A stretch of 64,000 nucleotides of DNA from contig CAWADH010000009.1 of NCBI GenBank assembly GCA_963780795.1, positions 1 through 64,000 of the forward strand, given 5' to 3'. Under the pieces are notes generated by a model. The model was not told the origin of the DNA, did no database searches, and worked only from the letters and a program-made list of their open reading frames with translations. This document shows positions 1-8,566 of this stretch, in pieces; positions within the stretch are counted from its first letter, which is position 1; each line of letters begins with the position of its first letter. This DNA is from DATJGR01 sp963780795. GTDB taxonomy: Bacteria > Pseudomonadota > Gammaproteobacteria > Pseudomonadales > Azotimanducaceae. The translations under genes were made by a program, and so were the position numbers.

Positions 1-25
1 GCGTTGGCGTACCAGATGCGGCACC

Positions 26-51
26 CACGCACCTCCGCCGCGTTCGAAGCT
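26..51 (+). repeat. Tail fragment of the dispersed modular repeat
   Basis: These 26 bases are identical to 16716-16741, inside the long repeat between tal and pgi, and similar to the reverse complement of about 47854-47880. The window therefore opens inside a repeat copy lying upstream of the ccm operon. No gene is visible between position 1 and the ccmA start. Confidence 0.7.
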
Positions 52-154
52 TCTTTCCACCGAATCCGACCCGCGGCTCGCCATCGAACCGAGCAAAACT
101 GTGAACGGGCCCGAAATTAGCGCCCTCGAGCCCGGAAATGACGCCACGGCTGGC

Positions 155-160
155 TATAAT
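155..160 (+). promoter_or_regulatory. Probable -10 element of the ccm operon promoter
   Basis: A perfect TATAAT lies 29 bases upstream of the proposed ccmA start. No good -35 hexamer is present at 16-18 bases upstream, so the promoter may depend on an activator or be weak. It is the only good candidate in the 189 bases before ccmA. Confidence 0.5.
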
Positions 161-189
161 GCGCGCGGCTTCATGGACGGCCCCCGCAA

Positions 190-783
190 TTGCAGGCATC
201 ACTTCTGACGGCGCGCGCGCTCGGATGCGAAAGGGACGGACGCGTGCTGTTCAAGGATCTCGACCTCGACATCCGCCCGGGCGACCTGATCGAACTGACG
301 GGTCCGAACGGCAGCGGCAAGACCACGTTGCTGCGGTGTCTGGCCGGGCTCACCGGCGATTTCGACGGTGAGATCCGCCATGTCGGCCGGTTCAGCTACG
401 TCGGACACAGGGGCGGATTGAATCTGCAATTGACGCCGCTGCAGAACTTGCGCTGGTCTGCGGCGATCGAAGGTTCGGATGCATCGAACGAAACACTGTC
501 ATCGTTGCTCGAAAGGGTCGGCCTGGCCGGCTACGAGCTCACGCCGTGCCAGCAGTTGTCCGCCGGTCAACAGCGGCGGGCGGCGCTCGCGCGTCTGTGT
601 TTCGGCAATGCCGCGCTGTGGCTGCTCGACGAACCGCTTACCGCGCTCGACGATGCCGGCTGCCGGCTCGTCCGCGAACTGCTCGAACGCCATCGCGCGA
701 ACGGCGGCGCCGCGTTGTGCGCCACGCACCAGCCTCTGGGTCTCGAACGGACCATGCAGCATGCACTCGGACGGGCCGCGTGA
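190..783 (+). CDS. ccmA: Haem exporter ATP-binding subunit CcmA
   Basis: ATPase of the CcmABCD complex, which releases haem-loaded CcmE in cytochrome c maturation System I. The 197-residue protein has Walker A GPNGSGKTT at 38-46, an ABC signature LSAGQQRR at 123-130 and Walker B LWLLDEP at 143-149, the normal size and layout for CcmA. The start is TTG; no in-frame ATG or clear Shine-Dalgarno site is nearby, and the family N-terminus fits this start. The stop overlaps the GTG of ccmB. First gene of a complete ccmA-I operon. Confidence 0.95.
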   Translation: MQASLLTARALGCERDGRVLFKDLDLDIRPGDLIELTGPNGSGKTTLLRCLAGLTGDFDGEIRHVGRFSYVGHRGGLNLQLTPLQNLRWSAAIEGSDASNETLSSLLERVGLAGYELTPCQQLSAGQQRRAALARLCFGNAALWLLDEPLTALDDAGCRLVRELLERHRANGGAALCATHQPLGLERTMQHALGRAA

Positions 784-1481
784 GCGCAACTGCATTCGTT
801 CGCGCGCCGTCGATCGGTCGCGCATTCACCGCGCAGCTGCAACGCGACCTGACGATCGCCTTCCGGTCGCGCAGCGAACTGATCAATCCGCTGATGTTCT
901 ACGTGATGGGCATTTCGATGTTTCCGCTCGGCGTGGGGCCGGGCGCGGAGCGGTTGTCCGAGATCGCGCCGGGCGTGTTGTGGGTGCTCGCGCTGCTGTC
1001 GACGCTGCTGTCGCTCGACGCGCTGTTCCGCCGCGACTTCGACGACGGCACGCTCGAGCAACTGGTGCTGAACGTCGACCCGCTGTTCGTCGGCGTGCTG
1101 GCGAAGGTGCTGGCGCACTGGCTGGTGATCGGCCTGCCGCTCACGCTGTTGTCGCCGCTCGCCGCATTGATGCTGTTTCTGCCGGCCGCGGCGGTTCCGA
1201 CGCTGGTGCTGACGTTGCTGCTCGGCACGCCCATCCTGAGTCTGCTCGGCGCCGTGGGCGCGGCGCTAACGGTTGGACTGAAGCGCGGCGGGTTGCTGCT
1301 GACGCTGATCATCCTGCCGCTGTACGTACCGGTGCTGATACTCGGTTCCGGCGCGGTGACCGCGGTGATCGACGGCGTGGATCCGTCGGCGCAACTCGCG
1401 TGGCTGGCCGCGATTCTCGCGCTGATGCTGACGCTTACCCCCTTTGCTGCGGCGTTGGCGCTGCGGGTGGGACTGGAGTGA
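780..1481 (+). CDS. ccmB: Haem exporter permease CcmB
   Basis: Membrane subunit of the CcmABCD complex. The 233-residue protein is almost entirely hydrophobic, with about six membrane segments, and has the family's N-terminal cytoplasmic stretch followed by RSRSELINPLMFYVM. Start GTG overlaps the ccmA stop (GTGA), which implies translational coupling. A much longer upstream open frame exists but would run inside ccmA, so the coupled start is preferred. ccmC begins 4 bases after the stop. Confidence 0.95.
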   Translation: MSATAFVRAPSIGRAFTAQLQRDLTIAFRSRSELINPLMFYVMGISMFPLGVGPGAERLSEIAPGVLWVLALLSTLLSLDALFRRDFDDGTLEQLVLNVDPLFVGVLAKVLAHWLVIGLPLTLLSPLAALMLFLPAAAVPTLVLTLLLGTPILSLLGAVGAALTVGLKRGGLLLTLIILPLYVPVLILGSGAVTAVIDGVDPSAQLAWLAAILALMLTLTPFAAALALRVGLE

Positions 1482-1485
1482 CGCG

Positions 1486-2238
1486 ATGGGTCGACTGAAA
1501 ACGTTGTGGCATCGGCTGGGCTCGCCGCGCTGGTTCTTCGAGATCAGTGGTCCCTGGGCAATCGGCGCGATGGCGATCGGCCTGATCGGCATCGTCGTCG
1601 GGTTCGCGTGGGGCCTGGCCATTGCGCCGCCCGATTATCTGCAGGGCAACAGCTTCCGCATCATGTATCTGCACGTGCCGGCGGCGATTCTGTCGGAGAG
1701 CTGCTACATCCTGATGGGTCTGGCCGGGGCGGTGCTGCTGATCTGGCGCATGAAACTCGCCGACATGGTGGTGGCGGCCGCGGCGCCGATCGGCGCGGTG
1801 TTCTGCGTGGTCGCATTGCTGACGGGCGCGATCTGGGGACGTCCGACGTGGGGCACGTGGTGGGTGTGGGATGCGCGCACCACGTCGATGCTCGTGCTGC
1901 TGTTCCTGTACTTCGGCGTGATGGCGCTGCGTCAGGCGGTGCCGCGCGAGGAAACGGCCGGTCGCGCCGCGGCGATTCTCGCAGTGGTCGGCATGGTCGA
2001 TATCCCGATCATCAAATACTCGGTGGACTGGTGGCTGACGCTGCACCAGACGTCCACTTTCAAACTGACGTCGGCGCCGTCGATGCCGGCGGAGATGTAT
2101 CTGCCGCTGCTCGTCAGCGTGCTCGGCTTCTATGCGTTCTTCGTCGGCGTGCTGCTGTTCGGCGTCGGTAACGAAGTGCTGGTGCGCGAGCAGCGCACGC
2201 AATGGGTCAACGATCTGGTGCGGAGCCGGCAGCCGTGA
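1486..2238 (+). CDS. ccmC: Haem exporter protein CcmC
   Basis: Haem-handling inner-membrane protein that presents haem to CcmE. The 250-residue protein has six predicted membrane segments and the tryptophan-rich WWD-type motif in GRPTWGTWWVWDARTTS, with conserved histidines in the flanking loops (for example YLHVPAA). The ATG start follows the ccmB stop by 4 bases; the frame is open further upstream but only into ccmB. The stop overlaps the ccmD GTG. Confidence 0.95.
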   Translation: MGRLKTLWHRLGSPRWFFEISGPWAIGAMAIGLIGIVVGFAWGLAIAPPDYLQGNSFRIMYLHVPAAILSESCYILMGLAGAVLLIWRMKLADMVVAAAAPIGAVFCVVALLTGAIWGRPTWGTWWVWDARTTSMLVLLFLYFGVMALRQAVPREETAGRAAAILAVVGMVDIPIIKYSVDWWLTLHQTSTFKLTSAPSMPAEMYLPLLVSVLGFYAFFVGVLLFGVGNEVLVREQRTQWVNDLVRSRQP

Positions 2239-2453
2239 GTTTCGACAGCTGGCACGACTTTCTGTACATGGGCGGCCACTATCCGTTCGTGTGGAGCGCA
2301 TACGCGATCGGTGTACTCGGCATCGTCGTGACGCTGTTGCGGCCGCTGCGCGCGCGGAAGCGGTTCTTCGCGCAGCAGAGTCAGCGTTTGCGCCGCCAAT
2401 CGAGTCTCGAGTCCAGCAGCGCGGAGCGTGTCGATGCATCCCGTCCGTCGTAA
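2235..2453 (+). CDS. ccmD: Haem exporter small subunit CcmD
   Basis: Small membrane protein (72 residues) that helps release haem-CcmE from CcmABC. It has the typical N-terminus SFDSWHDFLYMGGHYPFVW, one membrane helix (about residues 20-37) and a basic cytoplasmic tail. GTG start overlapping the ccmC stop. The 3' end overlaps the start of ccmE, as is common in this operon. Confidence 0.92.
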   Translation: MSFDSWHDFLYMGGHYPFVWSAYAIGVLGIVVTLLRPLRARKRFFAQQSQRLRRQSSLESSSAERVDASRPS

Positions 2454-2859
2454 CCGGCTCATCGCCGTCGCGTTCCTGCTGGTCGGCGTCGCCGTCACGG
2501 TGATGCTGGTGATGCGCGCGCTGAACGAGAACATCAACCTGTTCTATCCGCCGGGTGAAGTGGTGTCCGGCAAGGCCCCGGTAGGACCGCGCATCCGCGC
2601 CGGCGGCATGGTGAAAGACGGCAGCCTGCAACGCGCCTCCGACGGCCTCGACGTGCGTTTCGTGGTAACCGACCTCGCCGGCTCCGACTTCACCGTCGTG
2701 TATCACGGCATCCTTCCGGACCTGTTCCGCGAAGGTAAGGGCGTGCTCGCAACCGGCCATCTCGGCGCAGACGGCGTGTTCAAGGCCGACGAGGTGTTGG
2801 CGAAGCACGACGAAAACTACATGCCGCCGGAACTCAAAGGGATGCAGAAGCAGACATGA
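2434..2859 (+). CDS. ccmE: Periplasmic haem chaperone CcmE
   Basis: Carries haem covalently to the CcmF/H ligase. The 141-residue protein has one N-terminal membrane anchor (about 9-28) and an OB-fold body. The haem-binding motif KHDENYMP is present with His125 and Tyr129. The ATG at 2434 is chosen over the GTG at 2428 because a GGAG lies 7 bases upstream of the ATG. The stop overlaps the ccmF ATG (ATGA). Confidence 0.95.
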   Translation: MHPVRRNRLIAVAFLLVGVAVTVMLVMRALNENINLFYPPGEVVSGKAPVGPRIRAGGMVKDGSLQRASDGLDVRFVVTDLAGSDFTVVYHGILPDLFREGKGVLATGHLGADGVFKADEVLAKHDENYMPPELKGMQKQT

Positions 2860-4823
2860 TTCCGGAACTCGGCCACTTCGCGCTGATCCTCGTATTCACG
2901 CTGGCGCTGCTGCTCGGCGTGATACCGCTGATCGGCGCGGCGCGCGGTCATCAGGCATGGATGCGTGCCGCCTTCACGCTCGCCGCCGGCGTCGCAGTGT
3001 TCGCCATGCTCGCGTTCGGCTGTCTCGTATACGCGTTCGTCACGGACGATTTCTCCGTTCGCTACACGGCGACGAATTCGAATTCGCTGCTTCCGATCTA
3101 CTACAAGGTGGCGGCGGTGTGGGGTGCGCACGAAGGTTCGTTCCTGTTGTGGATACTCATCGCGTCGTTGTGGACGCTCGCGGTCGCCGCGTTCAGCCGT
3201 CACCTGCCGCTGGCGATGATCAGTCGCGTACTCGCCGTGATGGGTTGGCTAGCTGCCGGATTCGCTGCGTTTTCGCTGTTCACCAGCAACCCGTTCGAGC
3301 GCGCGTTGCCGATCGCACCGAGCGAAGGCGCCGACCTCAATCCGCTGCTGCAGGACTTCGGCCTGACCATCCATCCGCCGATTCTGTACACCGGCTATGT
3401 CGGCTTCTCGGTGGCGTTCGCATTTGCGCTCGCCGCGCTGATGACCGGGCGCCTCGATGCGGCGTGGGCGCGCTGGTCGCGGCCGTGGACGAATGCGGCG
3501 TGGGCGTTCCTCAGCGTCGGCATCGCGCTCGGCAGCTGGTGGGCTTACTACGAACTCGGTTGGGGCGGCTGGTGGTTCTGGGATCCGGTGGAGAACGCGT
3601 CGTTCATGCCGTGGCTGATGGGCACCGCCCTCGTGCACTCGTTGGCGGTGACCGAGAAGCGTGGTGCGTTCAAGAGCTGGACCGTGCTGCTCGCCATCGG
3701 TGCGTTCTCGCTGTCGCTGCTCGGCGCGTTCATCGTGCGATCCGGCGTGCTGACGTCGGTGCATGCGTTCGCGGTCGACCCGAAGCGCGGCCTGTTCATT
3801 CTCGCTTTCCTCGTCATCGTCGTTGGCGGGTCGCTCACGCTGTATGCGGTGCGCGTGCCGCTGATCCGTTCGCGCGTACATTTTTCCGGCGTGTCGCGCG
3901 AAGTGCTGCTGCTGGTGAACAACGTGCTGCTGGTGGTGGCAATGGCGTGCGTCCTGCTCGGCACGCTGTATCCGCTCGCGTACGAAGCGCTCACCAACGG
4001 CGGCAAGATCTCCGTGGGTCCGCCTTACTTCAACAGCGTGTTCATTCCGTTGATGGTGGTGTTGTCGCTGGCGCTCGGGGTCGGGCCGTCGGCGCGCTGG
4101 AAGCGGACCAGCGTCGAGTATCTGCTGCGCAAGCTCGGCGCCGTCTTCGCCGCGAGTCTGGTGATCGGCGTCGCCTTGCCGCTGTTGATCAGCGGCGCGT
4201 TCAAGTGGCAGATCGCAGTGGGTTGCGCGATCGCATTGTGGATCGTCGGTTCGCATCTGCAGGATCTCTGGCAGCAGTCGGGCGGTCGCCTGTCGGGTCT
4301 GCGGCGTCTCACGGCTGGATACATCGGCATGACGATCGCGCACATTGGTTTTGCGGTAACGCTGATCGGCATCGTGGTCACCAGTCATTCGTCGATCGAG
4401 CGCGACGTGCGGCTGACCAACGGCGCATCCACGCAACTGGGCGCGCTGACGGTCACGCTGGTCGGCGTCGATCAGGTGCGCGGACCGAACTACCTCGCCG
4501 ATCGCGCTTCGGTGCGCATCGACGGCGATCGCGGAGCGTCCTATGTGATGTATCCGGAGAAGCGCCGCTACATGTCGGGCGGCAACATCATGACCGAAGC
4601 GGCGATCGAACCGGGCGTAACGCGCGACGTGTACGTCGCAATGGGCGAACCGTTGGCCGAGGGTGGCTGGACCTTGCGGTTGCACTACAAACCGATGGTG
4701 CGTTGGGTATGGGTCGGCGCGTTGTTCATGGCGCTCGGCGGCGTCATCGCGGTGACCGACGCGCGTTATCGACGCTTGCGCGTGCGTCGCGACGCACCCA
4801 TTGTGGCGGCCGAGTCCGCGTGA
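2856..4823 (+). CDS. ccmF: Cytochrome c haem lyase subunit CcmF
   Basis: Large polytopic membrane protein (655 residues) that attaches haem from CcmE to apocytochrome c with CcmH and CcmI. The WWD signature GWGGWWFWDPVENASFMPWL begins near residue 235. Many membrane helices and a C-terminal periplasmic loop match the family. The start is coupled to ccmE. The TGA stop lies in the first base triplet of a 50-bp tandem repeat that separates this gene from ccmG. Confidence 0.95.
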   Translation: MIPELGHFALILVFTLALLLGVIPLIGAARGHQAWMRAAFTLAAGVAVFAMLAFGCLVYAFVTDDFSVRYTATNSNSLLPIYYKVAAVWGAHEGSFLLWILIASLWTLAVAAFSRHLPLAMISRVLAVMGWLAAGFAAFSLFTSNPFERALPIAPSEGADLNPLLQDFGLTIHPPILYTGYVGFSVAFAFALAALMTGRLDAAWARWSRPWTNAAWAFLSVGIALGSWWAYYELGWGGWWFWDPVENASFMPWLMGTALVHSLAVTEKRGAFKSWTVLLAIGAFSLSLLGAFIVRSGVLTSVHAFAVDPKRGLFILAFLVIVVGGSLTLYAVRVPLIRSRVHFSGVSREVLLLVNNVLLVVAMACVLLGTLYPLAYEALTNGGKISVGPPYFNSVFIPLMVVLSLALGVGPSARWKRTSVEYLLRKLGAVFAASLVIGVALPLLISGAFKWQIAVGCAIALWIVGSHLQDLWQQSGGRLSGLRRLTAGYIGMTIAHIGFAVTLIGIVVTSHSSIERDVRLTNGASTQLGALTVTLVGVDQVRGPNYLADRASVRIDGDRGASYVMYPEKRRYMSGGNIMTEAAIEPGVTRDVYVAMGEPLAEGGWTLRLHYKPMVRWVWVGALFMALGGVIAVTDARYRRLRVRRDAPIVAAESA

Positions 4824-5020
4824 AGAGCGCCTCGAAACCATCGATTGCTCGGATCACGGAGGAGGGCGCTTGAAGAGCGCCTCGAAACCATCGATTGCTC
4901 GGATCACGGAGGAGGGCGCTTGAAGAGCGCCTCGAAACCATCGATTGCTCGGATCACGGAGGAGGGCGCTTGAAGAGCGCCTCGAAGCCACCGATAGCGC
5001 GGATCACGGAGGAGGGCGCT
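4821..5020 (+). repeat. Four tandem 50-bp units between ccmF and ccmG
   Basis: Units start at 4821, 4871, 4921 and 4971. The first three are identical; the fourth differs at four positions. Each unit ends in GGAGGAGGGCGCT, a strong Shine-Dalgarno sequence, followed by TGA. The last unit supplies the ribosome-binding site of ccmG, so the array looks like repeated duplication of the ccmG initiation region. There are no variable spacers, so it is not a CRISPR array. Confidence 0.95.
5008..5016 (+). promoter_or_regulatory. Ribosome-binding site of ccmG
   Basis: GGAGGAGGG lies just upstream of the TTG at 5020. It decides the ccmG start, since the upstream frame also stays open through the repeat. 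The same sequence recurs in each of the three upstream repeat units. Confidence 0.75.
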
Positions 5021-5589
5021 TGAGCAGAGCCAGCCTGTTCATTCCGCTGACGGCGTTCGTCGTGATCGTCGCGTTGCTGTATGCGGGATTCAGCCTGAAC
5101 GACCCGCATCAGTTGCCGTCGGCGCTGATCGGCAAACCGTTCCCGGCGTTCGATCTGCCGACGTTGGGCGCAGACGGTTCGGCCGATGCGCGCATCACGC
5201 AGACCGACATCCGCGGTCCGGTGCTGGTGAACGTCTGGGCCACCTGGTGTCCAACTTGCCGCGCCGAGCACGCGGAGCTGTTGCGCATTCACGACGAGAG
5301 CGGTTTGCGCATCATCGGCGTCAACTACAAGGACAATCCCGCGCAGGCGCGGTTGTGGCTGGCGCAACTGGGCAATCCGTACGAGTTCAACGTGGTCGAT
5401 GCCGATGGCTCGCTCGGTGTCGATCTCGGCGTTTACGGCGCGCCAGAGAGTTTTCTGGTCGATGCGTCGGGCACGATCGTCTACAAACGCGTCGGCGACG
5501 TGAACCGCCGCGTCTGGCAGGAAGAGATCAAGCCGCATCTCGATGCGCTCGCGAAGTCGGCATCCGCCGCGGGGGTGCCGCATGGCTGA
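5020..5589 (+). CDS. ccmG: Thiol:disulfide interchange protein CcmG (DsbE)
   Basis: Membrane-anchored periplasmic thioredoxin-like protein that reduces apocytochrome c or CcmH. From the TTG at 5020 it is 189 residues: SRASLFIPL leads into a membrane helix, exactly the DsbE N-terminal pattern, then ALIGKPFPAFDLP and the active site WCPTC (Cys77, Cys80). A longer frame from about 4945 would run through the tandem repeat and is not expected. The 3' end overlaps ccmH by 8 bases. Confidence 0.93.
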   Translation: MSRASLFIPLTAFVVIVALLYAGFSLNDPHQLPSALIGKPFPAFDLPTLGADGSADARITQTDIRGPVLVNVWATWCPTCRAEHAELLRIHDESGLRIIGVNYKDNPAQARLWLAQLGNPYEFNVVDADGSLGVDLGVYGAPESFLVDASGTIVYKRVGDVNRRVWQEEIKPHLDALAKSASAAGVPHG

Positions 5590-6082
5590 TCCGCGCCTTG
5601 CTGATCTTCACATTGCAATGTTCGCGCTGATGCTCGCGCTCCTCGTCGCGCCGCTGCGCGCCGGCGCGGAAGGTGCGATCGAAGCGTTTCAGTTCGACGA
5701 TGCGACGCAGGAAGCGCGGTATCGCGCACTGACCGAAGAGTTCCGTTGTCCGAAGTGTCTGAACACGAATCTGGCCGGTTCAGATGCGCCGATCGCCGCC
5801 GACCTGCGCTCGACGGTGCACCGACTGATTCTCGAAGGGGCGACCGATCAGGGCATTCGCGATTATCTGCAGGCTCGTTACGGCGATTTCGTTCTGTACG
5901 ATCCGCCGGTGCGTCGCGACACGCTGCTGCTGTGGATCGCACCGGCGCTGCTGCTCGCCGTCGGTCTTGCCATGGTGGTGGTGCTGGCGCGACGTCGCCG
6001 CGGCAGCGCCGAACCGTTGAGCGATGCCGATCGGGCGCGCCTCGACGAACTGCTGCGCGCCGGCGGAAAAGACGCGAAATGA
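5582..6082 (+). CDS. ccmH: Cytochrome c maturation protein CcmH (CycL-type)
   Basis: Periplasmic thiol-redox subunit of the haem ligation complex. The 166-residue protein has an N-terminal signal or anchor, the diagnostic FRCPKCLN motif (Cys56, Cys59), the GxxD-type helical domain and a C-terminal membrane helix (about 117-140). An alternative start is ATG 5618, which would begin directly at the signal sequence. It overlaps ccmG upstream and ccmI downstream (ATGA). Confidence 0.93.
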   Translation: MADPRLADLHIAMFALMLALLVAPLRAGAEGAIEAFQFDDATQEARYRALTEEFRCPKCLNTNLAGSDAPIAADLRSTVHRLILEGATDQGIRDYLQARYGDFVLYDPPVRRDTLLLWIAPALLLAVGLAMVVVLARRRRGSAEPLSDADRARLDELLRAGGKDAK

Positions 6083-7650
6083 CGGCAACCGGCTTCGTTT
6101 TCGCCGCCGGCGTGTGTCTGATCGTGGCGGCCGCGCTCGCCGCGTGGCCGCTACTGCGTCTGCGCCCCACGATCGACGCTGCCGATCGTCGCGGTACCAA
6201 CGTCGGGCTGTACCGGCAGCGTGTCGAAGAAATCGAGCGCGACCGCGAAGCGGGGTTGCTGACGGCAGACGTGGCCGAGTCGCTCACGCAGGAACTCGCC
6301 GCGACGCTGCTGGATGATGCTGCAGCCAAAGAATCGGACACAGGTTCGAGCGGCCGCTCGGTCTGGGCGGCTGTCGCGGCGGTGGTGGCCGTGGCGGTCA
6401 TCTCGCTGACGATGTATCGACAACTCGGTGCGTACGACGCGGTGCAACTCGGCGAATCGGCGAAGGTGCTGCGCCAGGGCGACGCGGATCCAACCGCGCT
6501 CGGCGATCTCGTGATGCGTCTGCGCACACGCGTCGCCGCGACGCCGAGCGATCTCGAGAGCTGGTACCTGCTCGGCCATACGCTGATGCGACTCGACGAT
6601 GCGCCCGGTGCGGTGAGCGCGTTCGAGCACGTCTATGCGGAAGAGCCGGAAGACCCGTCGGTGCAGGTGGCGCTCGCGCAGGCGCGCTTCGTCGCCGACC
6701 GCGGCACCGTCACCGAAGAGAATCGAGTGTTGCTCGACACCATCCTCGCCGCCGATCCGCAGCAGGCCGTGGCGCTCGAAATCCTCGCACTGGATGCGTT
6801 CCGCAGAGCCGACTACGCGAGCGCCGCGCGGCATCTACAGACCGCCATCGCGGGCGGCGCCGCCGGCCCGCGCACCGATGCGTTGAAGGAAGGGCTCGAG
6901 CGCGCGCGCGCGTTGCTCGGCGATGCGGTGGGACCGGCGCTCGACGTGACCATCGACATCGGCGAGGTGGCGCGCGGACTCCCAGCCAGCGCCGCACTGT
7001 TCGTCTCGGCCCGCAAACCGGGCGAGCGGATGCCGTTGTTGGTGGCGCGCCGCCCCGTCGACGGCGCGACGATGACAGTGCGGCTCGATCGAACGAACGC
7101 AATGCAGGGCGACGTGACGTTGAAGGAAGGTGAAACGCTCGACATCGCGGCACGGGTGTCCGCGAGCGGCGCCGTGTCGGTCGGCGGCGACGATCCGCAT
7201 GCGAATCAGGAAGGCGTCACGTTGCGAGGCGGGGTGACGCCGGTACGGCTGACGCTGGGTGCCGCCGCGGCGAGCGCAACAGCTGCTGCGCCGGCTCAGG
7301 CCGCTAAGCCGGCGACCGCGGTGGCGATGCGCCTGAGCGTTTCGCTCGCGCCCGGCGTGGAGACGACGCCGTCGGCACGGGTATTCGTCATCGCGCGCGC
7401 GACGTCGGGTCCGCCGATGCCGATTGCGGTACGCGCGCTCGATCCGCTGGGTCTGCCGGAACAACTCGTGCTGACCGATCGCGACGCGATGCAGCCGAAT
7501 CGGGTGTTGAGCATGTTCGATCGCGTGGAAGTGCTGGCGCGTTTGTCCCGCTCCGGCAAGCCGATGCGGCAACCCGGCGACATCGAGAGCGCGGCGCAGG
7601 TGCTGGATCCTCGCAGCGATGGAACGATCGAGCTGATCATCGGCGGCTGA
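6079..7650 (+). CDS. ccmI: Cytochrome c maturation protein CcmI (TPR apocytochrome chaperone)
   Basis: Holds apocytochrome c for haem ligation. The 523-residue protein has two N-terminal membrane segments (about 4-22 and 97-115) around a cytoplasmic loop with the family motif NVGLYRQRVEEIERDREAGLL, TPR-like repeats (about 150-290), and a long C-terminal beta-rich periplasmic domain. In E. coli this part is fused to CcmH; here the two are separate, as in Pseudomonas-type operons. The start overlaps the ccmH stop. Last gene of the operon. Confidence 0.92.
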   Translation: MTATGFVFAAGVCLIVAAALAAWPLLRLRPTIDAADRRGTNVGLYRQRVEEIERDREAGLLTADVAESLTQELAATLLDDAAAKESDTGSSGRSVWAAVAAVVAVAVISLTMYRQLGAYDAVQLGESAKVLRQGDADPTALGDLVMRLRTRVAATPSDLESWYLLGHTLMRLDDAPGAVSAFEHVYAEEPEDPSVQVALAQARFVADRGTVTEENRVLLDTILAADPQQAVALEILALDAFRRADYASAARHLQTAIAGGAAGPRTDALKEGLERARALLGDAVGPALDVTIDIGEVARGLPASAALFVSARKPGERMPLLVARRPVDGATMTVRLDRTNAMQGDVTLKEGETLDIAARVSASGAVSVGGDDPHANQEGVTLRGGVTPVRLTLGAAAASATAAAPAQAAKPATAVAMRLSVSLAPGVETTPSARVFVIARATSGPPMPIAVRALDPLGLPEQLVLTDRDAMQPNRVLSMFDRVEVLARLSRSGKPMRQPGDIESAAQVLDPRSDGTIELIIGG

Positions 7651-7666
7651 TCCGCACGTTTGCGGA
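7651..7666 (+). other. Small hairpin after ccmI
   Basis: TCCGCA-CGTT-TGCGGA forms a 6-bp stem with a 4-base loop immediately after the ccmI stop. No T-run follows, so terminator function is uncertain. Confidence 0.3.
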
Positions 7667-7724
7667 AACAAAATCGGTCGCGTGCTGTCGAACCGTCTAC
7701 CTTGCGGACCACAGAGACAGCACG

Positions 7725-8393
7725 ATGATGGGATTCAAGCCGGCGGCGAGTCTTACCGAACAGATCGCCAACCACCTGAGCGACGAAATCATTAACGGGC
7801 GGCTCGCGCCGCTCGAGCGGATTCAGGAATTGAAAGTGGCGAAGGACCTCGGCGTTTCGCGCGGTTCGGTGCGCGAAGCGCTGTTGATCGTCGAAGGACG
7901 CCACCTGATCGACATCATTCCGCGCCGCGGCGCGGTGGTCAGCGGCCTCGAACCGGTGCGCATCGGCGACCTCACCGAGTTCTTCGGCGAGCTGATCCTG
8001 ATGCTGCTCGTGCGCGTGGCGGCGAAGGTGAACGGCAACGGGCGGCCGCACGCGCTCGACGGTTTCAAGTGCGCGTTGACGCAGATGGGCGACAGTCTGG
8101 CGCCTGAGTCGATCGACGCGCTGGTGTCGGCAAAGCTAGCGTTTTTCCACGCCGGACTCGAACTCGCCGGCAATTCCTACCTCAGCACGGTCGTGCACGA
8201 TCTGACTCCGGCGATGCACCGGGTATCGCGACGCGCGGCGGAGCACAGCCACTTCGATCCGCGCGATGTCACCCGCTTCGCCCGTGCGCTGCTCGATGCG
8301 GTGGTGGCGAACGACCGGACGCGCCTCGGTGAACTGGTGCGGGCACACTTCCGTCGCGAAGCGACGCTCGCGCTCGACGCCGCAGTTCACTGA
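7725..8393 (+). CDS. GntR-family transcriptional regulator with FCD-type domain
   Basis: The 222-residue protein has a GntR winged-helix domain (about 10-75; LSDEIINGRLAP, KDLGVSRGSVREAL, PRRGAVVSG) and an all-helical C-terminal FCD-like ligand domain (about 85-215). Family members usually bind small organic acids and repress nearby catabolic genes; no obvious target is adjacent, so the ligand is unknown. ATG at 7725 or 7728 are equally possible. It stands alone between ccmI (74 bases) and smc (279 bases). Confidence 0.88.
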   Translation: MMGFKPAASLTEQIANHLSDEIINGRLAPLERIQELKVAKDLGVSRGSVREALLIVEGRHLIDIIPRRGAVVSGLEPVRIGDLTEFFGELILMLLVRVAAKVNGNGRPHALDGFKCALTQMGDSLAPESIDALVSAKLAFFHAGLELAGNSYLSTVVHDLTPAMHRVSRRAAEHSHFDPRDVTRFARALLDAVVANDRTRLGELVRAHFRREATLALDAAVH

Positions 8394-8500
8394 TCGATAC
8401 GCGAATCGGCTCGCGCATCGACCGTCCGTCATCGCTGTGAAGTCGGCGCACATCGACGACTCTTTCGAAAACGTCGCGCGCATCAATAAATTCCCGCACG

Positions 8501-8542
8501 CGCGCGTAGTGATCGCAAAATAATTTCTATACACTACGCGCG
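8501..8542. promoter_or_regulatory. 11-bp inverted repeat flanking an AT-rich core upstream of smc
   Basis: CGCGCGTAGTG at 8501-8511 is the exact reverse complement of 8532-8542. The 20 bases between are strikingly AT-rich for this genome (aaaataatttctata), with TATACA as a possible -10. This could be an operator around a promoter for smc or for the preceding regulator. Function is inferred from position only. Confidence 0.4.
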
Positions 8543-8566
8543 GTCCCGCAGGGCGCCCGTCGGCCT

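Larger units (their letters stand above)
4820..5023 (+). other. Four chained 17-codon mini-ORFs, one per repeat unit
   Basis: In each unit a start codon overlaps the preceding stop: GTG at 4820 in the ccmF stop, then TTG at 4870, 4920 and 4970, with stops ending at 4873, 4923, 4973 and 5023. The last stop overlaps the ccmG TTG at 5020. The encoded peptide is LKSASKPSIARITEEGA; the fourth unit gives PPIA in place of PSIA, and three of its four base changes are synonymous in this frame. Whether the peptides are made is unknown. They could simply carry translating ribosomes from ccmF to ccmG. Confidence 0.45.

Noticed and set aside
4821..5020. CRISPR array
   Set aside because: The 50-bp units are directly adjacent with no spacers, and no cas gene is present.
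4945..5020. Longer ccmG reading through the tandem repeat
   Set aside because: DsbE proteins start just before the membrane helix, and the GGAGGA site fits the TTG at 5020.
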